This document shows positions 1 to 11,300 of a stretch of DNA of 64,000 nt, one piece after another. The stretch comes from Citrus sinensis (taxonomy: Eukaryota; Streptophyta; Magnoliopsida; Sapindales; Rutaceae). Each line of letters opens with the position of its first letter. The first letter of the stretch is position 1. Below the pieces are notes generated by a model that did not search any database, had not been told where the DNA came from, and saw only the letters and a list, made by a program, of their open reading frames with translations. Position numbers and translations under genes: made by a program. The stretch covers positions 41,621,501-41,685,500 of the forward strand of contig NC_068558.1 in NCBI RefSeq assembly GCF_022201045.2, in the 5' to 3' direction.

Positions 1-642
1 TTGTGACATTAAAGAATCAGAATCCATAATGTAAATGATCGATATATTTGTTAAAATAGGAACATGAGTAAGAATGAAATGTGTGAGACCCACATATTAT
101 TGTTGTTGTTGTTGTTGTTGACTTATTGTTATTATTTATTAGTATAACTATTATTATTAATATCAATAATTATTTTGAATAATAATAATAATAACAACAA
201 ATGTTATGACAAAGAATAACAATAATCAACTAAGGACTAATGCTATTTTAATAACTTGCAACAATCCATTCTGATTCTAAGATAAAGTAAACAAATAATA
301 TATTCATAACAATACAGTTCATCTCAATTTTGATTTCTATAGGTAAAGTAATTAATTTATTCTTATTTTTATTCTCCATTCTAATTCCAGCCAATTCCAG
401 TTCATTCTTATTACTAATTAGTAAATGCACCATAAAAATAAAATGCATTAGCTTGCCTTTACAGACCTGTTGGCCATTGCTTTACAAGATTTTTCTCTAT
501 TCAAGAGTTTGTGATGTCAATTTTCAAACTATGCCCATTATTATTGTACTTATTAAAGCTTCAACAAACTATTGTCTTGATACTACTTTACTGCTAAGTT
601 CCAATAATAATTTTTGTGTGTGTAAGTAGGAGGGGGGGATGT
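1..642. other. AT-rich intergenic DNA with simple repeats
   Basis: No gene is seen here. The stretch is AT-rich, with a TTG trinucleotide run at about 100-120 and AAT/ATT-rich low-complexity sequence at 120-200. The short open frames have no recognisable protein features. Confidence 0.6.
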
Positions 643-650
643 TCATAATC

Positions 651-1078
651 TAGGGATGAAAAATTCAGGCTTGGATCGGAGTTTTTCAAGCCTAGGCCTA
701 AGCCCATATTATTGGTAACAGACTCAAGCTCCTCAAGCTCCTCTAAAAGGTTAGGGCTTGGTCTTCCATTAATTTATTAAAATAAAATTTTAATAAAGAT
801 AGAAGTTTAAAAAAACTTAAATTAAAGATAATTATCTATTACATAATAGATTAATAGTCTAATTCACAAAATACTAGCAGCACTACATAATAAACTACAA
901 ATAATGCTTATGTATTAAAAATTATACTTTTTTAATTTATAAATTATAAGGTCTGGGCTTAGTCGGACTTTTTCCATAATGTCTTAACTAGGCCTATTCA
1001 CAACGGGTTTTAAAAATTTTTACCCATGTCCATGGCCTCACGATACGGACAGTGACTTGAGCTTTTATGCCCACCCTA
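651..1078. mobile_element. Small non-autonomous hAT-like element
   Basis: The ends read TAGGGATGA... and ...CCCACCCTA, which resembles the TAGGGATGG-type termini of a plant hAT group. The flanks are near-identical 8-bp sequences (TCATAATC at 643-650 and TTATAATC at 1079-1086, 7 of 8 matching), as expected for a hAT target duplication. The interior is AT-rich with islands rich in GGCTT and CCTAAGCCC near the left end. It has no coding capacity. The terminal repeats are short and imperfect, so the call is moderate. Confidence 0.5.
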
Positions 1079-1983
1079 TTATAATCATTGTTCCAATAAT
1101 TTTTTATTTTATTTTATTTTTATAATATCAATTAGGTGTAAGAACTATTTATAATGACACACTACTGGTTTAAAATACAGGTAGCTATAAGTTACATCTT
1201 GTTGCTGATCCAAAATTAGACTTCCACAACCCATTAATTGGTTGACAACTAGTAATTGAGTTATTTTAGATTGATGTAAGTTATAGATAATGTAACTTAG
1301 AAAAGCATACCAATCTATTAGGTTATCCATAAGCATGGTTATATGATGCTTAGATTTTTAACAAGTGTGAAAATTTTAACACTCTTTTAAAACCTTTATA
1401 TTGCCCATTTTAAATTTTACTCCCTAAAATATCCTCAATTTGATTTATAAAATATGAACAAATTAACCATCTTCCTATAAAATTTCACCAAAAAAAATTT
1501 ATTTCAAGTTCTTATTTGTAAAATATATAAAAATTATAAAATCTTAATTTTTTCTCTTCTTGTTATTTTATGATTCTTATCTTCAAGACTCTAAAATCTT
1601 ATAATTTTTAAAAAAAATTAATTAAAATTTTTAAAAACAAATATAAATTATGAAATGAGATGAATGTAAAGAATTTGATAATAGAATAATTTACTTAAGT
1701 TTTTAATTTAACGTTCATTCAAAAAATAAAGAAATGAATCAAACCGTGTGATTATTTCGGTAATCTTAATTAAAAGCGGGGGTTAAGGAAGTTTTGTGTG
1801 GTGTCAAAAAGCAATCATTATACAGAGCGAGGAGGCCCAGCTTCTCTCATGAAGCCTAGAAAGCAAAATCAGGCCTCCCAAATTTAACACTGTAAAAAGC
1901 TCATCAAGAACTTGAAGGAGTGAGATTTTTTATTTTATGGCTCAGGAGTTCATCCCATATTCAGCAAACTGAAAAATTTCCAG
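1079..1983. other. Intergenic DNA upstream of the PPR gene
   Basis: AT-rich sequence without a supported gene. The last 150 bases (from about 1825) become less AT-rich and contain a GGCCCAG site II-like motif near 1833, so the PPR promoter and 5' UTR probably lie here. No TATA box could be assigned with confidence. Confidence 0.45.
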
Positions 1984-4221
1984 ATGTCGTCCTCCCTCTC
2001 CAGCTCCAGCTATCCATACCCACCGGCGATTAAGCGCCGTCCCACCACAACAAACTCAAAACCCATTTTAAGCACGTCCGTACCTTTATCCAAACCCGAA
2101 ATTGAACCAAGGAAACGACCGCACCATATTATTTCTTCTAACAACCACAGTGGCAATGCGGGCAAAACCCCCCAGAGCAGAGGCACACTACTAGACTTGG
2201 AGAAGCTGAAAGAGAGGGAGGAAAAAGAGAGGAAAGAGGAGGTTAATAGAAAGATAGCCTCAAAGAAAGCCATTTCAGTTATACTGCGGAGGGAAGCTAC
2301 TAAGGCTGTGATTGAGAAGAAGCGAGGTCCTGTTAATTCCAAGAAGCTGTTGCCCAGGACTGTGCTTGAGGCTCTTAATGAAAGAATTACTGCTCTGCGC
2401 TGGGAGTCTGCTCTCAAGGTCACCGTGCTTAATTTTTAAATATAGTTTTAGTGTCTGTCGCTTCTGGTTTTGGTAACTGGGTTCACCTCTATGCTTTCTT
2501 TTGGTTTCTGTGAAGTAATTTAACTGTAATTTTTGATGAGATGTGATTTGATTTTGATTATTGTGAAGTGGTTTGGTAAGTTTGGGTTGTTGTGTCTCGA
2601 TTTGCACTCATCCTCTGTTCTTCTTTTTCCTGCGAAAGTACATGATATGTGGAAAAATTTTCATATTTTTGTTAGGTTTCTTTTTTTAAGAAATTAGCCA
2701 ATTAGAGGGGATTGGAACAAGAGGCAAAACCAGTACATGTCAAGAATAGAATGATACTTACCGTGCCAAAGTTTTCAAGAATAGTCACTGGACTTTACTA
2801 GTAACAGCATAATTCCTTTGATTGGTTTTCCAGATTCTTCTAAATGTAGAATTGAGATCTCTTGCATGACTGTCGAAATGCCCTGCTCATCATCTTCTAA
2901 GTGTGTGCTTATGGCTGTGATATCTTTTTAAATTATCAGGTTTTTGAGCTATTACGTGAGCAGCTATGGTACAAGCCCAACGCTGCTGTATACGTCAAAC
3001 TAATTGTCATGCTCGGAAAATGTAAGCAACCTGAAAAGGCTCATGAGCTCTTTCAAGCAATGGTTGATGAAGGATGTGACGCGAACACTCAATCCTTTAC
3101 TGCTCTATTGTCTGCGTATGGTAGGAGTGGTCTTTTCGATAAAGCTTTTTCTCTCCTTGAGCATATGAAGAATACTCCTGACTGCCAGCCAGATGTCAAC
3201 ACATACTCTATCCTCATCAAATCATGCCTTAAGGCTTTTGCCTTTGACAAAGTGCAAGCTTTGCTTTCTGACATGTCAACTCAGGGAATCAGACCTAATA
3301 CAGTCACGTACAACACCCTCATAGATGCCTACGGAAGAGCAAAAATGTATATTCCTCCTCCGCTCTATCATTCTTTTATTTTCCTTGTTGCTGGAAAGAA
3401 GCTGGTCTTAGAACCTTTCTATTATCTTTTGTGATTTTGGTAACTAAATGGAGCACAATGGTGCAATCGTATCAGAGAGAAGTAACTCACCATTTCTTCT
3501 TCCTAAAAGGTTCGCAGAGATGGAATTGACGCTTGTGAAGATGCTCAGCGAGGATTGTGAGCCTGATGTTTGGACAATGAACTCCACACTCAGAGCCTTT
3601 GGTAACAGTGGGCAGATTGACACAATGGAGAAGTGTTATGAGAAGTTTCAGAGTGCTGGAATCCAACCCAGCATTAATACCTTCAACATTCTCCTTGATT
3701 CCTATGGAAAAGCTGGGCATTTTGAAAAAATGAGTGCTGTTATGGAATACATGCAGAAATACCATTACTCATGGACCATTGTGACCTACAATATCGTGAT
3801 AGATGCATTTGGGAGGGCTGGGGATTTGAAACAGATGGAGTATTTGTTTCGGCTAATGCGATCAGAGAGAATTAAACCAAGCTGTGTCACGCTTTGCTCT
3901 CTTGTTAGGGCTTACGGGCATGCAGGGAAACCTGAAAAACTTGGTAGTGTCCTGCGGTTTATTGATAACTCAGATATAATGTTGGACACTGTATTTTTCA
4001 ATTGTCTGGTGGATGCATATGGGAGACTGAAATGCTTTGCAGAGATGAAGGGGGCCCTTGAAGTGATGCAGCAGAGAGGATGTAAACCTGACAAGGTTAC
4101 TTATAGAACCATGGTTAGAGCTTATTCAATTAATGGGATGAAGAATCATGCTAAACAGTTTCAAGACCTTGTTGAGAAAATGGATGAGACTGGTTTGGCA
4201 ATGAAGAGGCCGGATTTCTGA
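1984..4221 (+). CDS. P-type pentatricopeptide repeat protein (At3g53170-like)
   Basis: Three exons join in frame: 1984-2418, 2940-3346 and 3510-4221 (517 aa). PPR proteins bind organellar RNA in chloroplasts or mitochondria and affect its splicing, stability or translation. The N-terminal ~110 residues are Ser/Pro- and Lys/Glu-rich, fitting an organelle-targeting leader plus a charged linker. From about residue 145 there are back-to-back 35-residue PPR motifs with typical signatures (PNTVTYNTLIDAYGRAK, PSINTFNILLDSYGKAG, WTIVTYNIVIDAFGRAG, PDKVTYRTMVRAY). All motifs are P-type and there is no E or DYW tail, so an RNA-editing role is unlikely. The splice sites are AAG|GTCACC, AAAAT|GTATAT and matching AG acceptors. 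The similarity to Arabidopsis At3g53170 is from memory, and the target RNA cannot be read from the sequence. Confidence 0.88.
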
Positions 4222-6420
4222 CATAAAGAACTTTCACAGGTCAAACATGTCTGATATTCCATGTAATTTTTTTTTTGTTTTTTGTTTTTGTATCTTACCA
4301 TTGATAAACAAACAAAATGCTATAAGAAGCATTGAAGTTGCGTCTTGTATATGAGTTGCACTTTTTGGGGTCAATCAAGTAACCTTGTTACTTATATTTT
4401 CTGATAGGAAGGTGTAAACCCAATCCAGTTCCTCTGTCATTTTCGAAAGTGAAGAAATAGACAAGAGCGGCTCTTACACGGATTAATTATTTCTTGCAAG
4501 CTTTTGCTTCAATGTGTCTTAACTCATGGCTTTGTGACCTGGACATGATTGTGCACAGCCTCCTGTAAATGTAATGGCTACTGATTGATCATCACCTGAG
4601 TTCCTCGGCATGTAACAGTTGGTGGCTTGTTCAAGTCACTGGCTGGACGGCTGGACCCAGATTTGAAATTCTAATACTTAACCCAAGAAAAACCAACTTG
4701 ATAAAGATTTCAAATTATAGATTGTATTTGAATAATTTAATTAAGTACTGGTGCTATTCTGTCTAATTTGTTTTATAATATATTATAGCTCGGACGCGGA
4801 AGATCTAATTTGACAGCGTGTATGATGGTTTTGAGTTTTGACCCCAATTTTCCCGGAACCATTCATGCACCTTTTGATGGAGATGTTGTGGGTCAAACTT
4901 TTATGTCTGAAAAATAAAAAAAGACTAGAAATGAAACACTGTGTGTATGCCTTTTTTTAAAAAAAAAATCCAAATGCCGTAAATTTAAAAAATATTTTTG
5001 ACAAAGCGAATTTTATCATACTAATTTATTCAAGAAGAGGTTTGTGTTTCTATCATTACTAAAAATGATAATTTTTTAATATTAGGAAAAACAAATTTAT
5101 GAATTTAGAAATAAAATATAAAAATTATAAAATGAATATCTTACCAATGATTTAATGCTGCCACCTGAGTTTGAGTAATAAGAGGGGGCAAGAGTTGGTA
5201 TTATCTAAATTTTTTGATAATTAAAAAAAAGGGTTAATTTTGGCATTATAAAGAATTTTTTCGAGTTAAATAGTGGGGAAAATTTATTGAACAATGGCTC
5301 ATTTGAGATTGCTATTGAAAGGTTCAAAGGTGACTTGAAAAGTTAAAAGTTAATTTTAATATTTGGTAAATAAGGAGCTTAAATATTTAGGGTTAGGTGC
5401 ATATAAAAAACAGAAAAAGAAAGATTAGGTCGGCTCAACATGACACAATACTATTCACATCTCTCCTAATTTAAGATTAATTTGGTATTAAGATGGGTAA
5501 AATATTTGGTAATACTAACTATTGTAATTTAGAAGGTAAGTTAAACTTGATTATGTTCTTACATGATGAAAAACCTATAATATTTTTATTATTTTTGTCA
5601 AAATAATTATTTATAATTCATATTTATTACACACTTTTATTTTATAGTTACAGTTTATTTCCACAATAATTGTAAGTAAAAGTTACAATACTCTAATACT
5701 AAATAAAACTTTAAGTTTAAAACTTCTAGCAAACTATAGTTGAATTTTGACAAAAATCTAACGATTGAGCCCCCAACTTATAAGCTAATATTAGGACATG
5801 TTAGGAATTGTTTTTTTTTTTTTTGAGGGTTATAAGTGATTTTGAAAAGTAAAGAAGGAATAACTTTTCAAAATATGATTTTGAAAATTACTTTTATACT
5901 TAATATAATTTTACATATATTTTCATATATATCACAAAAATAAAAAAATGTCTTTATTAATTAGAAAATAAAATTATTAACTTTAAAGAGATTATTATTA
6001 TAAACATGTAAATAAATTTTATTTAACGTTATGTTCAATTCAATCATTTATATTCTTATAAAAATTTAATAATAAGATTTACTAAACACATATGACTATT
6101 TTTAAAACTTACAACACTTTCAAAAATAAATTTTACGAAATATTTAATTAATTTTCTTCACAGTTGATTATTAATTATTTATATAGTATAGTTAACAACA
6201 ATTATTTTAAAAAGTACAGTATTATGAAATTGATCTTTAGCATTATAATACACATGCGCGCACACGCAAAGATACTTGCTATTTGACATAAAAGTGAACT
6301 ATTTGTTTGTAAAATTATATCAATAAAAAAAATATTTTTAATTAAAATGTTTTTAAATATAATTTTACGAAATTTTGTTAATTTATATTATACCGTTCAT
6401 GTTTCTCTTAGCCTATAAAT
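4222..6420. other. Intergenic DNA between the PPR gene and EAF1
   Basis: The first few hundred bases are probably the PPR 3' UTR and terminator region. From about 4700 onward the sequence is AT-rich, with poly-T and poly-A runs (for example near 5811) and no supported gene. Short inverted AT-rich patches between 5780 and 6220 may be decayed MITEs, but no matching termini or target duplications were found. Confidence 0.5.
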
Positions 6421-6429
6421 GATTTCACA

Positions 6430-8334
6430 TCGAGATAGAAGAAAACTAGAGAGGCAGTAAGAGAAATAAATAAATAAATAAATAAAAATCCCAAAATGGA
6501 CTAAATTTGTCTAAAGCCCCTCATGTTCATCTTTCTTCTCGAGTTGAACCCAAATCGAACCCAGCCCAAATCGCTGAGCGAGCAAGCGAGCCGGGAGAGA
6601 GACCTAGCATAGTATTTTCGAAAACAAAAGCCATACCTAGAGAGAAGATAGAGAGAAGAAAAACCAAAACGAAATTTCGAAATAGAAATTAGAAAAATTG
6701 GAATTACGAATTTTCAAAATTCACTTGTATTACACACACACTCTCGCATACAACGCTGTTTCTTATCATGGATTACATTTGCTATCCCGCTTTGTGCATT
6801 AGGGCAAATTCTTCTCGTTGTTGATTGGGGCCTAAACACTTGGTTTCTTCATCTCGAAAACCCTAGGAGAGAGTCCCACTGTGGGGTTTCAGGTGTCCTA
6901 GCTACGAATTTCATTATTCAGTTATCAATTCAGGTGATTCTTGTTCCAATTTTGGGTTGTTTTCGAAACCCTAGAATCTGGTGACGTGGAATTTTGTGCA
7001 TTTGCGTCAATTCAATGTCTTTAGGGTTTCTTTTGAAGGTCTAGAGATGTGAATTCGTTTGTGTTAGGGTTTGGGGAGGCCCTCTGGTTCAATGTTAGTT
7101 GTTTTATGTGCATGCTTTCGTTTAGGCCAAGTCTAATGCTAAAATTTGGTCTCCTTATTGGGAAACTGGGGTTTGTGTTCCGTTTGGTAAACAAGTGGAT
7201 TTTACTGTTTAGTGGATGTTTTGAAGGTGCACGCCTGATAATTTGAGGAGAATTATTTGTGCCGAGTGTCTTTCAAGCATTATTACTTATTATGCACATG
7301 TACTTGCTATGAAGTGCAACCAGTTATGTGCTATCCATTTGACATTGCTTTAGATACTCATATTAATTATGGATAGTCCTTTTCCTTGATTGAACTTTTA
7401 ACTTTTGCATTTGACTTCCATGTTTAGTTGCAGCATTTTGTTTGTTGCTGTAATCATTGATTGTTCATCAAGTTTTATGTGGTCTTGCAACAACCTTGAG
7501 ATTTTAATGTGCTGCTACTATCTTGATATGATCAAGTTTTAGTACACATGCTTTTATGTTAGGCTTTTATGGAAATTGGACAATATAGGTTTGATTTTTG
7601 ACTCTTCACGCATGATGTTTCCACTTTCTTTTGAAGTTTTACTGGATAATTTTCAAATAGTTGAGACGTACATTGCCTTGCCTTCAGGATAATTCATTTT
7701 AAAGCGTGGCTTCTACGTCAATTATTAATTGTCTTCTTTATGGATGTGTCATGGCAGTTTTCTTCTTAATCAATCTGTGAATACAAGCAGGTGACATCAC
7801 TGGATGTTTGTATTTTCTGTACAGGGTGAATTCTGTATTCCCCAGATATACATTTTTCTTTCTTATGGATATTGGCTATATTTAGTGTTGGTTTCCATGT
7901 GTCTTTGTTTGTACCTTGGAATTTCAGAAAATAGGTAATCCACTGCTGCTTGTATTAGGCATTTTCAATGCTTTGAATAGTATGTATTTCCTTTTCCTGA
8001 AATTTGAGTGATTGCTTGATGTAACGTGTTTTAGTCAATTTCCTCTACTCTATTATGTGAACTTATTGAATCTTGAATCTGAACCTGAATGAGGATAGTC
8101 TAGTTTATTGTGCTTACGTGTCTGCATGCTTTTCAGTTCACTGAAGGAAAAAGAAAATTGGTGATTGTAGATTCTTAAAATTTTGTTTTCATTACTGGCT
8201 TATAGTTATTATTCATTGTTTATGCTGTTCTTCATTGTTAGACATCTCTTACAGTTTGTTTTTTTTTCTTTTCAGGAATTTAATAGATTCAGGAAATTGA
8301 TGGGAAGAGTAGGCGTGTAGGTATCAGGGTAGTG
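6430..8334 (+). promoter_or_regulatory. EAF1 5' leader with a leader intron and several uORFs
   Basis: A non-coding first exon, starting near 6430 and ending at 6933 (CAG|GTGATTC), appears to splice over a ~1.34-kb intron (6934-8274) to exon 2 at 8275. Exon 2 carries the main ATG at 8335. The leader contains upstream ATGs with short frames at 6496-6504 (2 codons), 6523-6612 (29 codons), 6768-6824 (18 codons) and, in exon 2, 8300-8320 (6 codons). Such uORFs commonly lower translation of the main frame. The transcription start is not visible directly; it is inferred from where the sequence leaves AT-rich DNA and the purine-rich leader begins. Confidence 0.55.
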
Positions 8335-11300
8335 ATGCATGGATGTGGACCAGAAACTGCTCTCCTAGTAAATGCTGAGGTTGATTCCATGGGAGGGGTT
8401 GTTGACGGCGGAGTTGGTATTGGTGTCAAAACCTCTCCACGTCGAGCAGCAATTGAAAAGGCTCAGGCAGAGCTACGGTAATACTGCTTTTCATATTTTT
8501 GTTCCATGTAATTTCTACTTTGACAATGCATGTTGCCAATTTTTAAAGCAAATTATTCTTTTGTTGTCAACAGGCAAGAGTATGATGTTCGTGAGGAGAG
8601 GAGAAGAGAACTAGAGTTTCTGGAGAAAGTATTGTGTTTTGATCTTATTCTAACTATTGTCAAATTGTTAATGTTGTTGATAATTATACGCATCCACCAT
8701 AGGGAGGGGGCGAAAAACATTATATGATTGTTATTATTTCTCCTTACTTGCAGGGTGGCAACCCTTTGGATTTCAAATTTGGAAACGCCGCATCGGTTAG
8801 TGTCCAGTCTACTTCACTTACTGATCAGCAGGCAGAACATTTTGTGACCAGGTAAAATCTTCTTGGTTGGTATTTATTGGTGAATAACAGTTGTGCATTA
8901 TGTCTACTGGGAAGTGTCTAATGCTTCCTGCATACTTTCATTTCTTTTACAGTGAAGCAAAAGGTAGTTTTGCACTGACTGCTTCACCCCATGGTGATTC
9001 TGTAGAGAGTAGTGGTAGACCGGGGGTTCCTACAGTTTGTGAACCCAATACTGCTGATAACCTTTTACTTTTTGATGGTGAAAATGAGATACTTGAACGT
9101 GAAAGGACCTCTGTACATCCTGTTAAACGAAAAAATATTGTTCCATCAGAACAGTCTTCTCGCATGGATGGGTCTCAAAATGCTAAGGAATCAGAAGATT
9201 CTGCTATCTTTCGCCCATATGCTCGCAGGAATAGGTCTAAAATTAAACGTGATGCTGCTCGATCAGGTTCAAATGACATAGTTCAGACTCGTTCCGGGGA
9301 TGGAACTTCTCTAACTGTTCGGGGAAGTTCATGGGATGCAAAGGGGTCAATATCTGATTCAAACAACCAAAAGGAGCAGAATTTGCTTTCTGTTACTAAT
9401 CCAAAGGCAGCAACCTCAAATGGTGATATTGGTTCTAAGGTTGTTCTATCTGATAAACATATAAATACGGAGTTGGATAGGGTGCCGACTCCGGCAGTAA
9501 CAACCAGCCCGAAAGTTAGTTTGCCTGATGATAAGCTGGATGTTACAGTTCCCAAAAGGATGAGTGATGGACAGCAAAATCAATCTGCACAAGTTGATAC
9601 CCAGCAAACATCTGCACTTGTTGATGTGCAGCAAAATCCTGCGGATGTGGCTTTTGTGAAACCTGATCTTGTTGGAGGAAATGAACAGACAGTTTCAGCA
9701 GAAGTTGATTGTCTTCCTTGTGAAGCTATAGAAAAAGCGGTGAATGAAAGTTGTTCTAATCAGCTAAACGGATTTGATAATCAAGATAGAGATAGGAAAT
9801 CTATTCCAACTGAAGGTCAAAATAGTACTGCAGCCATTGGTACAAAATTAGATTCGGAGTCATCTTGCACCCAAAACAGTTTAAGTGTAGATGTAAATAA
9901 TGATAGCGATGCATGCATTAATCCAAAACATGTTGATTCTAATGGAGTTGCCACTGAACAAACATCAGATTTGGAAGGCACAGCAGTTGGTGAAATGGTC
10001 AAGGAAGAAAATGGGATCAAGATTGACTGTGGTGCTGCCATGAATGTGGATGAGAATTCTGCTTATCAAAATCATAGCAACAATGGTTCCATGGTCAAAG
10101 TTGAGGAAGAAATAAATACAAGTAAATCTGACTTGCAAAAAGAGTCGAATTATTCTTCCAATCTTGAGGGAGTGCCACAAAATGTCAATACTATGTTAGA
10201 AACTGATAAAAACTTGAGCGATGTGTTGAGTTACGACTCCAACAGCAACAAGGAGAACCTTTTCTCTGGAAGATCTCAGGGCCCGATGGATATCTCAACT
10301 TGTGAGCCTCTTGAGAGTTCCATGTTAGGTAGAAATTCTGCCGATGCCAATGATCATCAAACTGAATCTGTTAACAACTTAAAGTTTGCTGACAAGGCAC
10401 TTGAAGATTCAATCCTCGAAGAGGCACGGATTATAGAGGTAATTAGATTATCTTCCCATAGCATGACTACAGAATTTTGCTTGCCAAAGAAAGGAAAGAA
10501 TCCTTTTTTTGGTCTTCTGATTTGACCTTTGGTTTGTCATCATTCCTTGTACTGAATGGCTTTGGTGTATGTCATAATATTGTAAACAGGCTAAGCGGAA
10601 AAGGATTGCTGAGTTGTCTGTTGGTACCTTGCCCTCTGAAACTGGGCGGAAATCTCACTGGGATTTTGTCCTTGAGGAAATGGCATGGTTGGCAAATGAT
10701 TTTGCACAGGTCTGATTATGATTATTTCCTCCTTTCTTTTGGATTGTTTTACATCCTTTGGTTTATTTTAGATTAATATTTAAGTAAATTTGTATTTCAA
10801 TAATATTGGTTAATGTTATGTCTGATGTCTGTTGGTAATTTTTTTCTCTATGTTATCATTTTCTTTAAAGGAACGTCTTTGGAAGATGACTGCTGCTGCT
10901 CAAATATGTCATCGGGTTGCTTTTACTTCTCGGTTGAGATCTGAAGAACAAAATCAACGCTACAAACTCAAAAAAGTAGCTCTAAACCTGGCAAAGGCTG
11001 TCATGCAGTTTTGGCATTCAGCTGAGGTGCTTCTAAATAATGACAATCCAACTGTTGGTCCAAAAACCAGCAGGCGAGATTTTGTTGGATCAACCAGTGA
11101 TGATGTGATTGAAGCTTCTGAGGACAAGGTTGGAAATTTTGACATGCTGCTGGTTATGTACTAGAACCCTTTTTTAGTCAATTCTTCAATTGCCATAGGA
11201 TGGGGATTATAATATTTTTGCTCATTTTCATTTTTAATGTCCATCATTACCTCTTTCACTTATCATCAATGGTGGCTGTTCTTATTTTTCTGTCATCTTT

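Noticed and set aside
2010-2423. 137-codon minus-strand open frame overlapping PPR exon 1
   Set aside because: It is the antisense of the first PPR exon, and its composition follows from that coding sequence; no family features.
5780-6220. Possible MITE in AT-rich DNA before EAF1
   Set aside because: Similar AT-rich blocks occur at both ends but no matching termini or target duplication could be found.
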